Shown here in pieces: positions 38,452 to 46,197 of a DNA stretch of 64,000 bases (position 1 is the stretch's first letter; the number at the start of each line of letters is the position of its first letter). The translations under genes and the position numbers were made by a program. The stretch lies in the NCBI RefSeq assembly GCF_900104815.1, contig NZ_FNTD01000004.1, positions 3,736,501 to 3,800,500 on the forward strand, read 5' to 3'. The notes under the pieces were generated by a model. That model made no database searches. It had not been told where the DNA came from and was given only the letters and a program-made list of their open reading frames with translations. The DNA comes from Streptomyces misionensis. Its GTDB lineage: Bacteria; Actinomycetota; Actinomycetes; Streptomycetales; Streptomycetaceae.

Positions 38452-38745
38452 ATGTCCGACGAGTCCACCGAGTACTACACGCTGATCTGCGACGACCCGT
38501 CCCACGAGGTGGTGCTCATCGACTGCGGACCCCGCGACATGGACGTGACCCGAGCAGTGCGCAAGGTGACCGGGCTGAGCCTGTGGCACAGCCGGGTCCT
38601 GGCCCGCCAAGCGCCCGTCACCCTCCTCGGGGGCCTGTCCGCACACAGAGCCCAGTCCGCCGTCGCCCTGCTCCAGAGCGCCGGCGCCGAAGCGGAGTGG
38701 AGACAGGAACCGGAGCGGGGAGCGAGCACGGCCCCTTCGCGGTGA
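38452..38745 (+). CDS. Solitary ribosomal L7/L12 C-terminal domain-like protein
   Basis: A 97-residue protein matching the C-terminal domain of bL12. VVLIDCGPRDMDVTRAVRKVTGLSLWHSRVLARQAPVTLLGG aligns to the VxLxxxGxxKIxVIKAVRxxTGLGLKEAKxLVxxAPxxxKEG pattern, and ALLQSAGAEAEWR to the end of the domain. The N-terminal dimerisation domain and hinge are missing, so it is not the ribosomal stalk protein. It is immediately followed by a terminator-like hairpin and the edge of the gpmA island. Confidence 0.78.
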   Translation: MSDESTEYYTLICDDPSHEVVLIDCGPRDMDVTRAVRKVTGLSLWHSRVLARQAPVTLLGGLSAHRAQSAVALLQSAGAEAEWRQEPERGASTAPSR

Positions 38746-38754
38746 CAGCCGGAG

Positions 38755-38832
38755 GCAGCGAAAAGCCCCCTACCCGCGGAGATCCCGCACCAAGGGGGCT
38801 TACTCGTGAGCGCTTACTTCTTCTTGCCCTGG
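38755..38832. repeat. Left att-like repeat of the gpmA island
   Basis: 78 bases aligning without gaps to 45224-45301 (about 63 identical). The last 19 bases (TTACTTCTTCTTGCCCTGG) are identical and correspond to the last codons of gpmA (QGKKK and stop, reverse strand). The first 17 are also identical. Confidence 0.75.
38764..38800. terminator. Hairpin, probably the original gpmA terminator
   Basis: AGCCCCCT (38764-38771) pairs with AGGGGGCT (38793-38800). It is near-identical in layout to the hairpin at 45234-45268 that now follows gpmA. Confidence 0.7.
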
Positions 38833-38939
38833 GTGTTGCCGGGGATCTTGGTGAGCTGGGTTTTTGCTGGTCAGGGGTGGTGGGTTCATACGCCTGGTGG
38901 TCGTCGTCGGTCGCCATTGGCCACTGTTGAGTGACCTCG

Positions 38940-38959
38940 GACGGCCCAGAGACGGCCCA
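38940..38959 (+). repeat. Putative arm-type site, left end of gpmA island
   Basis: GACGGCCCAGAGACGGCCCA, itself two tandem GACGGCCC units. It matches 45201-45220 in 19 of 20 bases and in the same orientation. Confidence 0.5.
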
Positions 38960-39013
38960 ACCCTGCCCGCGCGGGACCGCCTGACTGGCGCCGGGGCCTT
39001 CGATGCGGCGTCT

Positions 39014-39122
39014 GAACCTCAGCCGACGAAAGGCAACCACGACGGCGAGTCAGCCGATCGACCAGGCGCGCGTATGCCTCGCTGCACCCCCACCAGCCTC
39101 AGCCACGCTGCTGATGCCGTCG
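39014..39122 (+). repeat. Dispersed ~100-bp repeat, copy B
   Basis: Closest to copy A (13471-13578). The CAGGCGCGCGTATG core and the CCTCAGCCACG end are conserved. Confidence 0.8.
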
Positions 39123-39357
39123 ACCAGAGCAAGCATCGACGGCCGGCCCGTGACCACCGTGCCCGAGCCATCAGCTTGGGAAGCTTGGGTGTTCCGGGCC
39201 CTGTCTCCTTCAGCGACCTGCGGCGGGTGGGGTTTGAGGCTCGATCACGCATACCTTCGGTCTCCGCTCTTCCCCGTAGTTCCCCGCAGGATCTGGCACG
39301 CGAGTGGCACGGCCCCTTGCCGGGTGGCGCGGGCGGCGGCTGGCCCTTGAAGTGCTT

Positions 39358-39457
39358 GATCCTCAGTCCACGACAGGCAGCCACAATGGTGGGTACGCCA
39401 CCGGATCAGGCGCGCGTGTGCCAGGGACACCCACCACCGGGCCTCAGCCACGCTGCT
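39358..39457 (+). repeat. Dispersed ~100-bp repeat, copy C
   Basis: More divergent than A and B, with one indel late in the unit. The CAGGCGCGCGTGTG core and CCTCAGCCACG end are kept. Confidence 0.7.
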
Positions 39458-39634
39458 CGGGGACGTCCGCGGGCAGCGGGTCTCGCCGACGGAAGCGCTA
39501 GGGGTGAACCGTGGACGATGCCTTCTTGCCGAAGCGACCGGGCAGGGACTTTGTGGCGTATCTTCCCCCGCGGCAGGTAACTTGTCGTCTCGTTGAGGGG
39601 CTACGAAGCCACCTGATAGCGCTGGGGGGCATTG

Positions 39635-40048
39635 ATGGATCCACAGGTAGCAGCCCTTGCGGGCACTGCTGGCACAACAATCGTCACGCTCATGGCTACG
39701 GATGCCTGGCAGCGCACACGTGAGGGAGTCGTAGCCATCTGGCGGAAGGTCGCCCCGGAGCGGGCTGACTCCGTGGCTGGTGAACTTGACCAGACTCGCG
39801 AGGATCTACTGGCGGCACGCAGTGGTGAGGACCCGCAGACGGAGACTGAGCTCCGAGCGGAGTGGCAAGGCAGGGTGCGACGGCTGCTCCTTACTGAGCC
39901 CCACGTTGCAGAGGAACTGAGGGCACTGCTGGACGAACTCTCCCCGCAAGGTACGGCGGGCGGCAATTCTGTTCAGATGCATGCTTACGCGACAGGAAAT
40001 GGACGGGTATACCAGGCCGGGCGCGACCAGCACATCCAAGAGTCGTGA
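39635..40048 (+). CDS. Small helical effector candidate with C-terminal amyloid-like motif
   Basis: A 137-residue protein. It starts with a hydrophobic, small-residue-rich helix (QVAALAGTAGTTIVTLMATDAW), then charged helices to about residue 107, and ends in a linker and tail with GRVYQAGRDQHIQES (residues 123-137). ATG 39635 has a GGGGGG site; TTG 39632 is possible. This architecture fits the small helical (Bell-type) proteins found next to bacterial NLRs, in which a C-terminal amyloid signalling motif matches one on the NLR. Here the next gene, overlapping by GTGA, carries the same RVYQAGRD. A membrane-attacking effector role is inferred. Confidence 0.7.
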   Translation: MDPQVAALAGTAGTTIVTLMATDAWQRTREGVVAIWRKVAPERADSVAGELDQTREDLLAARSGEDPQTETELRAEWQGRVRRLLLTEPHVAEELRALLDELSPQGTAGGNSVQMHAYATGNGRVYQAGRDQHIQES

Positions 40049-42291
40049 GCGATTCCGAAAAGCACATGACGCTTCGCGCGCAAGCATCTGATCAGGCTCG
40101 GGTATATCAGGCTGGGCGCGACCTCTACGTCAACGAAAGTGGCGAAACTGCCGCACCACCTACGGTCATCCCGCTAAGTCAAACGGGAATTATCCGAGGC
40201 GATTTCGTAGGGCGTGATGGTGAGGTTGAACGTATCCTCGCCCATCTTCAACCGGCAGAGGATAGTGAGGCTAGCTCTGTCTTGGTGCTATCAGGACTCG
40301 GAGGCATTGGCAAGACAGAGCTCGCCACCCGGGCTGCTAACCTAGCAATGGACCGGAAGCTGTTCCCCGGAGGCGCCGTATTTGTTGACCTTCGCGGATA
40401 TGATGCCATAACCGATCTCTCCGTTTACCCGCACCAGGTTTATTCTCCAGCACTTAAAGCACTAGGGGTAGATGCAATCGACCCCATGCCGGAGAATGTT
40501 GGTCCACAGTTTCATACTGAATTGCAAAAGCGGGCGGACGCCAAACTGCCCGTTTTGCTTTTTTTGGACAACGCTCGCGACCCGGGGCAAGTTCTTTCGC
40601 TCATCCCGAATTCTCATGTGCATAGAGTCATCGTTACATCTCGCAACGCAATCGCACCACTGCTTCCTGGAGCAGTTAACGTCCGACTCGATGTACTCGC
40701 ACCTGAAGATGCGGTGAACCTGGTCAAGGTTAAGGCGAAAAGGGAACTGCCATCCGGAGACTGTTACGAGTTGGCGAGACTCTGTGGTCATCTTCCGCTG
40801 GCGGTAAGCATCGTCGGTGCCATCCTGGCTTCCGACCCAGAGTTGTCTCCAACGGAACTTGCGGATGAACTCGCGCAAGAAGAGCAACGACTGGAGGGGC
40901 TGGAGCATGAAGATGTTGCCGTTCGCGCGGCTTTCGAACGATCCTATGTTCGACTAAATGAATTCCATGCCGCAACGTTCAGGGCCCTCTCCCTTAGTCC
41001 AGGTACCGACTTGTCGGTAGAGGCAGCAGCTGTTCTGCTCGACACCCAGCAGGTGAAGGCGAGGCGGGCCCTGCGGCACCTCCTTAACTGCCACCTAGTG
41101 GAGGCGGGCAATAACCCGGGCAGGTGGAGGATGCATGACTTGGTCCGCCTCTATGCAGCTGAACAGGCGCAGAGCAGCGACAGCAAGGACTCGCGTGACG
41201 CTGCTCAAGCAAGACTCGTTTCTTACCTCTCAGCTAGGGCTGAACATGCGGCTGAATGGATCAATGGCCACCCAGAGAAGCAGCCGGCTGTGGGTTTCAT
41301 CGACCGTGCCGCCGCCATGGAGTGGCTCGCTATCGAGGCGTCGAACCTGGTCGCTAGTGCAGAGATCTCCGCAAAGTTGGGAAAGTCTGACACGAGTGCG
41401 GACTTGGCTGCATCGGTCGTGCCCTATCTGATTAATGCGGCGGACTTTTCTTCCTCCTTGTCCGTCCTTTTTATCGGGATAGAGGCTGTGAGGAGAAGTG
41501 GAGATCAGTCACGCCTAGCTGGCGCTTATAACAATCTCGGTATCACGTATACCTCTATGAGGAAGTACCGAGATGCAGTGCGCTGGTTCAATAAATCCGT
41601 AGCCCTTGCACGCTCCCTTAATGATTTTGATACCGAGGCGCGAGCGCTTATCAATCTAAGTGGTGCTCTGAGAGATCTGGTCGGCGTTGAGGCCAGCATG
41701 GAACCTTTGCGCAGGGCTATGAAAATTAGGGGAGAGCATGGGCGAGGCGATGGCTTCGGTCTCACTAATCTGGGCATCTCTCTTCGCGAAGCGGGCAGGT
41801 TCCAAGAGGCTGAGAAGGTGCTAAAGCAAGCCCTCGTGGTCCACGCAAAGAATGGGGCCAGAAAGGCAGAAGCCTCGACGCTGGCGCAACTCGGAACGAC
41901 TCTTATTCAGAGAGCAACACGGGAGACCTCCACTCCCCTTCTGAAAGACGGAGCGCAATATCTGGGTGCGGCGATTGCGGCCTATCGAGACGTGAGAGAT
42001 CGCCAGGGCGAAGCAATGTGTTTTCTCAATCTGGGAAACGCGATTAGTCTGACTTCAGACCTCCGAAAAGCGCTTGACGCTTATGAATCCGCTCTACGGC
42101 TGTTTCGTGACGCGGGAGACGATCACGGGCAGGGGACCGTCATGACTGCTATCGGCCTTGCCTTGATGACGCACGGTGAGAGCGAACGTGGCCGCTCTGC
42201 GCTAAAGGAGGCTGAGCGGCTTCTTGAGCCATTTGATGAACCTGACCGAAAGCGGTTGATAGCGGAGTACCTTCGAGGGGCGATTAAGTAG
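40045..42291 (+). CDS. NB-ARC/TPR NLR-type signalling ATPase
   Basis: A 748-residue STAND ATPase. Residues 19-26 are RVYQAGRD, matching the tail of the upstream protein. The NB-ARC domain has FVGR (54-57), P-loop GLGGIGKTE (84-92), Walker B LPVLLFLDNA (~170), sensor HRVIVTSRN, GLPL-like CGHLPLAVSIVGA and MHD at 363-365. From about residue 490, TPR repeats are clear (RLAGAYNNLGITYTSMRKYRDAV, GFGLTNLGISLREAGRFQEAE, GEAMCFLNLGNAISLTSDL). No N-terminal enzyme domain is fused, consistent with signalling through the paired small protein. GC is clearly lower than the core genes. It could be an anti-phage or cell-death regulator; a SARP-like transcriptional role is less likely because no DNA-binding domain is present. 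Confidence 0.9.
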   Translation: MSDSEKHMTLRAQASDQARVYQAGRDLYVNESGETAAPPTVIPLSQTGIIRGDFVGRDGEVERILAHLQPAEDSEASSVLVLSGLGGIGKTELATRAANLAMDRKLFPGGAVFVDLRGYDAITDLSVYPHQVYSPALKALGVDAIDPMPENVGPQFHTELQKRADAKLPVLLFLDNARDPGQVLSLIPNSHVHRVIVTSRNAIAPLLPGAVNVRLDVLAPEDAVNLVKVKAKRELPSGDCYELARLCGHLPLAVSIVGAILASDPELSPTELADELAQEEQRLEGLEHEDVAVRAAFERSYVRLNEFHAATFRALSLSPGTDLSVEAAAVLLDTQQVKARRALRHLLNCHLVEAGNNPGRWRMHDLVRLYAAEQAQSSDSKDSRDAAQARLVSYLSARAEHAAEWINGHPEKQPAVGFIDRAAAMEWLAIEASNLVASAEISAKLGKSDTSADLAASVVPYLINAADFSSSLSVLFIGIEAVRRSGDQSRLAGAYNNLGITYTSMRKYRDAVRWFNKSVALARSLNDFDTEARALINLSGALRDLVGVEASMEPLRRAMKIRGEHGRGDGFGLTNLGISLREAGRFQEAEKVLKQALVVHAKNGARKAEASTLAQLGTTLIQRATRETSTPLLKDGAQYLGAAIAAYRDVRDRQGEAMCFLNLGNAISLTSDLRKALDAYESALRLFRDAGDDHGQGTVMTAIGLALMTHGESERGRSALKEAERLLEPFDEPDRKRLIAEYLRGAIK

Positions 42292-42330
42292 GTTCGGTCG
42301 CCGCAGTTGCGAAGCCTGCTGTTGCTCGGA

Positions 42331-42405
42331 GCGCGGCACGGGCGCCGGCCGGGCTGGAGCGGGACGAAGGCAGGAGCGCAGGCCCGGCCGGGGGCCGGGC
42401 CGCGC
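42331..42405 (+). repeat. 75-bp repeat shared with the AICE, copy 2
   Basis: 72 of 75 bases match 16245-16319. It lies just after the NLR gene. Confidence 0.85.
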
Positions 42406-42452
42406 GCGGTGAGCGGAGCGAGCCGCCTTGAACCCGTGGAGAAGGTTGTGAC

Positions 42453-43580
42453 TCAGTCGTCGGCTGAGATGCGCCACAAGGGTGCTGCGTGCTGCTCTGG
42501 GCGGCTGCTGATGAGGAGTTGGCGTAGTTCTTCGCGCTGGGAACCGCTGAGGTTCAGGGCCTCGGTGATGCGGCGGAAGGTCGTGTGGGTGACTCCGCGG
42601 GCTCGCGCCTCGCGCTGGAACCGGTCGAGTCGGGACAGTACGTCGTCGGGTTCGAGCTTCGCCGGTGCCGGCCCAGTGAGCCAGGTTGCCTTGTTGCGTT
42701 CGTAGTCGATTTCCGAGAAGCCGCAGATCTCCCGGCTATATGCCTCGGCTTCGTCCAGGGCGGCGGTCGTCATGATGGCGCGGGCCAGGTTGTTGCGGCT
42801 GACCGCGTCGTCCAGGTCGACTTCGTGGACGGTGGCTCCCTCGTCGGTGAGGGGTACGGGGAGGCCAGCGTCGCGTACTTCGCAGATGCCGCGGACTCCG
42901 CGAGCTGTTGCGGCGAGCATCGCGGTTGCCTCTGAGGGGTGCCACTTAAGGACACCGCTGATCGTCTCCACGTCCTTCGACGTGAAGGTGTGGACAAGGG
43001 GTCCGAGCAGGGGGCTTAGGACGGCGGGCGAGATCTCGCCGTCCAGCCCTGGTCCTGCGACCAGCAGTCGGATCGGGGCGTTAACCTGGCAGCAGGCGGC
43101 GAGTGTGAGCGCGTCGGCGAGCGGGCTCTTCAGGGTGGGTTCGTCGCCCTGGGCGAGGATGTCTCCGCCGACGTCCAGCAGATCGATCGACGTGGGAGCC
43201 AGGTGGGCCACCAGTTCTTCCATCTGCCGTGCGATGCCCTCGGCGCCATAGTGGGGGTCGAGCAAGGTGAAGGTGTGCGGGAGTGCTGCCGCAAGGCGGG
43301 GGAGTGTGGAACCTGCCGGTGCGATCGGCTCGGCAGTGGCCGGCACAGTCCAGACCGAGCGGGTGAGAGGTTCGAGCCCGCTGAAGTTGTCGGCTCCGCG
43401 GGGGCCCGGGATCGGGTCGACCAGGAGGCGGTCCCAGGCGTAGGTGAGGATCACCGCCTGGTCCTCGTCGCCATACAGGGCCGCGTGAAGCATGGCGGCG
43501 GCGACAGCGTCGCCCCCTCCCCCGGCCGCGACGATCAACCGCGTCATGTGCTCCACATTACGGGCTCTCGTATTGGCCAT
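42453..43580 (-). CDS. DUF1152 family protein
   Basis: A 375-residue cytosolic protein. RLIVAAGGGGDAVAAAMLHAALYG near the N terminus is the glycine-rich DUF1152 opening; IDLLDVGGDILAQGDEPTLKSPLADALTLAACC is a second conserved acid/glycine block. Both suggest a nucleotide or sugar binding fold. ATG 43580 is used; ATG 43547 (MTRLIVAAGG) is also plausible and has GGAG close by. It is divergent from the GntR gene across a 48-base gap that contains an operator palindrome, so it is likely repressed by that regulator. Its biochemical function is unknown. Confidence 0.75.
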   Translation of the reverse strand: MANTRARNVEHMTRLIVAAGGGGDAVAAAMLHAALYGDEDQAVILTYAWDRLLVDPIPGPRGADNFSGLEPLTRSVWTVPATAEPIAPAGSTLPRLAAALPHTFTLLDPHYGAEGIARQMEELVAHLAPTSIDLLDVGGDILAQGDEPTLKSPLADALTLAACCQVNAPIRLLVAGPGLDGEISPAVLSPLLGPLVHTFTSKDVETISGVLKWHPSEATAMLAATARGVRGICEVRDAGLPVPLTDEGATVHEVDLDDAVSRNNLARAIMTTAALDEAEAYSREICGFSEIDYERNKATWLTGPAPAKLEPDDVLSRLDRFQREARARGVTHTTFRRITEALNLSGSQREELRQLLISSRPEQHAAPLWRISADD

Positions 43581-43589
43581 TCACCCTAT

Positions 43590-43612
43590 AGTGGCTAGAG
43601 GCCATAGCCACT
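43590..43612. promoter_or_regulatory. Operator palindrome in the GntR/DUF1152 intergenic region
   Basis: AGTGGCTA, seven bases, TAGCCACT. A TATAGT that could be a -10 overlaps its left edge. It shares AGTGGC/GCCACT half-sites with the pair at 44407-44446. Confidence 0.65.
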
Positions 43613-43628
43613 TTTACGAGGAGGGGAC

Positions 43629-44369
43629 ATGCCGCAGATCGAGGAGGCTCAGCCGAAGTATCTCCAGATCGCGCACTACATCCGCGATCAGATCCTTCGG
43701 GGTGACCTGCGCGCAGGGGACGAGGTCCCGTCGGAACGGCAGTTGGCGGCGGACTGGAAGGTCTCCCGGCCTACCGCGGCCCGGTCACTGGAGGCGCTGA
43801 GTCATCAGGGCCTCGTCGAGAAGCGCCAGGGGTCGGGAACCTACGTGCGCAGCCTCGAAGTGAACCGGCGCGCACGGGAGTTGTACGGCCGCGCTCGGCA
43901 GACCGGGAAGATCTACACGCCCGGCGAGTATGCGGTGATCACGTCCACCGGCTGGATGGACGCGCCCGAGCACGTCGCGGAGGCCCTGGGGCTGTCGAAG
44001 GATCGTCGGGCGGTGCACCGCCGGCGGGTGACGAACAACCAGGACGGACCGATCACCCTGTCCACGTCATGGTTCGCGCCGGACGTCGGCCAGCGTGCGC
44101 CCAAACTCCTGGAGCCCGAGCGGATCCAGGAAGGGACGCTGATGTACGTCGAGAACATGACGGGCCGGAAGGGCAGTTACGCCGAAGACCGCATGTGCGC
44201 CCGGACCGCCACCGACGAAGAAGCGGCTGCTCTTCAACTGGGCGCAGACTCGGCTGTGTTGGTCGTCCACCATGTGGTCTACGACCTCCAGGACCGGCCC
44301 CTGGAGTTCTCCGAGGCGACCTACCCGCCGCACCGCTGGGCGTTCGAGCAGGGGTACCCCCTCGCCTGA
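43629..44369 (+). CDS. GntR/HutC-family (UTRA) transcriptional regulator
   Basis: A 246-residue repressor. The N-terminal winged helix is PKYLQIAHYIRDQILRGDLRAGDEVPSERQLAADWKVSRPTAARSLEAL with the wing VEKRQGSGTYV. The UTRA ligand domain covers the rest (ATDEEAAALQLGADSAVLVVHHVVYDLQDRPLEFSEATYP). ATG 43629 has GAGGAGGGG upstream. In AICEs a GntR of this type (KorSA in pSAM2) represses transfer and replication genes. Three palindromes of matching design flank the gene, so autoregulation is likely. Confidence 0.9.
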   Translation: MPQIEEAQPKYLQIAHYIRDQILRGDLRAGDEVPSERQLAADWKVSRPTAARSLEALSHQGLVEKRQGSGTYVRSLEVNRRARELYGRARQTGKIYTPGEYAVITSTGWMDAPEHVAEALGLSKDRRAVHRRRVTNNQDGPITLSTSWFAPDVGQRAPKLLEPERIQEGTLMYVENMTGRKGSYAEDRMCARTATDEEAAALQLGADSAVLVVHHVVYDLQDRPLEFSEATYPPHRWAFEQGYPLA

Positions 44370-44406
44370 TGGAGGTGTAGTTCGTGCGAACGCCTTGCGT
44401 ACCGCG

Positions 44407-44446
44407 AGTGGCTAATGCCACTATCCAGTAAGTGGCTAAGGCCACT
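44407..44446. promoter_or_regulatory. Pair of GntR-type operators
   Basis: AGTGGC-TAAT-GCCACT (44407-44422) and AGTGGC-TAAG-GCCACT (44431-44446), centres 24 bases apart. They lie just after the GntR gene and upstream of the small gene and ATPase, which are probably controlled by it. Confidence 0.75.
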
Positions 44447-44486
44447 TAGAAGAGGGCACGGGCGTGACAAGGTCGGCGGCCGGTTC

Positions 44487-44638
44487 ATGGCGCGCACTTG
44501 GCTTGCCGGGGATGTCGGGGGCGCGGCTGGAAGCGTGTTGGTTCGCGCACGTCGGTGGCCCTTGCCGCCGCCAATGACCGCACCCGTGCCACGTCGAAGC
44601 GGCGCTGCCTCGACTGCGACGGCAGCGGTAAGGAGTGA
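44487..44638 (+). pseudogene. Small CxxC zinc-finger-like gene, apparently frameshifted
   Basis: ATG 44487 reads MARTWLAGDVGGAAGSVLVRARR. The +2 frame then gives VALAAANDRTRATSKRRCLDCDGSGKE and a stop at 44638, ending in a CxxCxGxG knuckle. Joining the frames near 44553 gives one sensible small protein. Alternatively the downstream part starts at GTG 44555 as a 27-residue peptide. The reading is tentative. Confidence 0.35.
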
Positions 44639-44644
44639 GCGCGG

Positions 44645-45082
44645 ATGACCTACGTGATCGACCGCTATCCCTGCGAGGAATCGCCGCGGTTGGGAGCGAT
44701 GATCCTGGATCCGACTCCGGAGTCCGTACCCCGGGCCCGGCGCTGGTTCCGGAAGTTCATCGCTCCGTACAACCCGGCCTGTTCGGTCGACGACTGCACG
44801 CTGATGATCTCGGAGTTGGTGACCAACGCGATCCTCTATGGTCGGTCGGAGGGGGAGTGGCGTGTGCGGGTGGAGTGGTTCCGGGACGCCACCTCGCTGC
44901 GTGTGGAGGTACACAATCCCGGCTTCCCGGCGAGTGTTCGCCTGCGCCGGCCGGATGCCGAGGACGCGCACGGGCGCGGACTGCTCCTGGTCGACTCCAT
45001 CGCCGAGTCCTGGCACTCCGGGCCCAGCCGCTTCGGGGGAACGGTGGTCGCCTTCGTGATGGCCGATGCCTGGCCCTTGTGA
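44645..45082 (+). CDS. Anti-sigma-like HATPase_c ATP-binding protein
   Basis: A 145-residue GHKL ATPase domain of the RsbW/SpoIIAB type common in Streptomyces. N-box SELVTNAILYGRSEG, then WRVRVEWFRDATSLRVEVHNPG, then G-box AHGRGLLLVDSIAESW. ATG 44645 follows AAGGAG at 44630-44635. Such proteins bind sigma factors or act as small regulatory kinases. It follows the operator pair and belongs to the island's right end. Confidence 0.82.
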   Translation: MTYVIDRYPCEESPRLGAMILDPTPESVPRARRWFRKFIAPYNPACSVDDCTLMISELVTNAILYGRSEGEWRVRVEWFRDATSLRVEVHNPGFPASVRLRRPDAEDAHGRGLLLVDSIAESWHSGPSRFGGTVVAFVMADAWPL

Positions 45083-45200
45083 GCCAGGCGCCCCCGCGCA
45101 GATATCAGGGGTCCAGCGGCGGGCTCCGCTCACTTCTTCCGGAAATCCTGGGCAAGCCAGCCCTCGGCCAATCGGACCCGGGCCTGACCCTCCAACACCC

Positions 45201-45220
45201 GACGGCCCGGAGACGGCCCA
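45201..45220 (+). repeat. Putative arm-type site, right end of gpmA island
   Basis: GACGGCCCGGAGACGGCCCA; it matches 38940-38959 in 19 of 20 bases and lies 62 bases from the att-like core. Confidence 0.5.
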
Positions 45221-45223
45221 GAC

Positions 45224-45301
45224 GCAGCGAAAAGCCCCCTCCCCGCGGCGAACCCGCAGGCAGGGGGCCTGATAGTGCCGCGTTACTTCTTCTTGCCCTG
45301 G
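45224..45301. repeat. Right att-like repeat of the gpmA island
   Basis: Aligns without gaps to 38755-38832. The inner 19 bases are the 3' end of the gpmA coding sequence. Confidence 0.75.
45234..45268. terminator. Hairpin after gpmA
   Basis: GCCCCCT (45234-45240) pairs with AGGGGGC (45262-45268). It appears to have been brought by the island as a replacement for the hairpin at 38764-38800. Confidence 0.7.
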
Positions 45302-46044
45302 TTCTTGACCGCCTCGATGGCGGCTGCGGCGGCCTCCGGGTCGAGGTACTTGCCACCCGGGGTGACGGGCTTGAAGGCGGAGTCGAGTTCGTAGAAGAGG
45401 GGGATGCCCGTGGGGATGTTCAGGCCCGCGATGTCGGCGTCGGAGATGCCGTCCAGGTGCTTGACCAGGGCGCGCAGGGAGTTGCCGTGGGCGGCGACGA
45501 GGACCGTGCGGCCGGACAGGAGGTCGGGGACGATCGCGTCGTACCAGTAGGGGAGCATGCGGACGACGACGTCCTTCAGGCACTCGGTCCGCGGGCGCAG
45601 CTCCGGCGGGAGGGTCGCGTAGCGGGCGTCGTCGAACTGGGAGAACTCCGAGTCCTCGGCGAGCGGGGGCGGCGGGGTGTCGTAGGAGCGGCGCCAGAGC
45701 ATGAACTGCTCCTCGCCGAACTCCGCCAGCGTCGCCGCCTTGTCCTTGCCCTGGAGGGCGCCGTAGTGGCGCTCGTTCAGGCGCCAGCTGCGGTGGACCG
45801 GGATCCAGTGGCGGTCGGCGGCCTCCAGGGCCAGCTGGGCGGTGCGGATCGCACGCTTCTGGAGGGACGTGTGGACCACGTCGGGCAGCAGGTCGGCGTC
45901 CTTCAGGAGCTCGCCGCCGCGGACTGCCTCCTTCTCGCCCTTCTCGTTCAGGTTGACGTCCACCCAGCCGGTGAACAGGTTCTTCGCGTTCCACTCGCTC
46001 TCGCCGTGGCGGAGGAGGATCAGCTTGTACGGTGCGTCGGCCAT
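45283..46044 (-). CDS. gpmA: 2,3-bisphosphoglycerate-dependent phosphoglycerate mutase
   Basis: A 253-residue glycolytic enzyme interconverting 3- and 2-phosphoglycerate. Phospho-acceptor His13 is in [10 protein letters not shown], with [12 protein letters not shown] (Arg, Glu) and the second His in [12 protein letters not shown]. The tail QGKKK overlaps the att-like core, so the protein appears full length despite the island. The start [11 protein letters not shown] is clear. Single gene. Confidence 0.96.
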   Translation of the reverse strand: MADAPYKLILLRHGESEWNAKNLFTGWVDVNLNEKGEKEAVRGGELLKDADLLPDVVHTSLQKRAIRTAQLALEAADRHWIPVHRSWRLNERHYGALQGKDKAATLAEFGEEQFMLWRRSYDTPPPPLAEDSEFSQFDDARYATLPPELRPRTECLKDVVVRMLPYWYDAIVPDLLSGRTVLVAAHGNSLRALVKHLDGISDADIAGLNIPTGIPLFYELDSAFKPVTPGGKYLDPEAAAAAIEAVKNQGKKK

Positions 46045-46197
46045 GCCTCAGAGCGTAATCCACGCCCCGTGGGCGGCGACGCGGCCGACCAGTGGGTGGA
46101 TCGTTGACGGCATCTGTTAATCGAGTGGTCACTGTCAGACCCCCTATGTAAGTTGTGCTTGCGCTGTCGGCCGCTTACAACTTCAGGGGGTCCCCTC

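Larger units (their letters stand above)
38833..39634. other. Gene-poor left end of the island
   Basis: About 800 bases with no convincing gene. It holds an arm-like repeat (38940-38959) and two copies of the dispersed repeat. On the minus strand, LTKIPGNTQGKKK and a stop run into the att core, looking like the tail of some other protein. This may be the element's own substitute 3' end. Confidence 0.55.
38814..45301. mobile_element. Genomic island inserted at the 3' end of gpmA
   Basis: Flanked by the 78-bp imperfect repeats ending in the gpmA 3' codons. Contents are accessory: NLR pair, DUF1152 protein, GntR regulator, frameshifted small gene and ATPase, several with lower GC than the flanks. 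Matching 20-base direct repeats lie inside each end (38940-38959 and 45201-45220). No integrase remains. The GntR/small-protein set resembles the regulatory part of AICEs. Insertion is inferred from the repeats. Confidence 0.65.

Noticed and set aside
38618..39040. Minus-strand frame running through the island's left end as a remnant integrase
   Set aside because: It crosses the att-like core and hairpin, and has no Arg, HxxR or Tyr recombinase motifs; the resemblance was too weak to claim.
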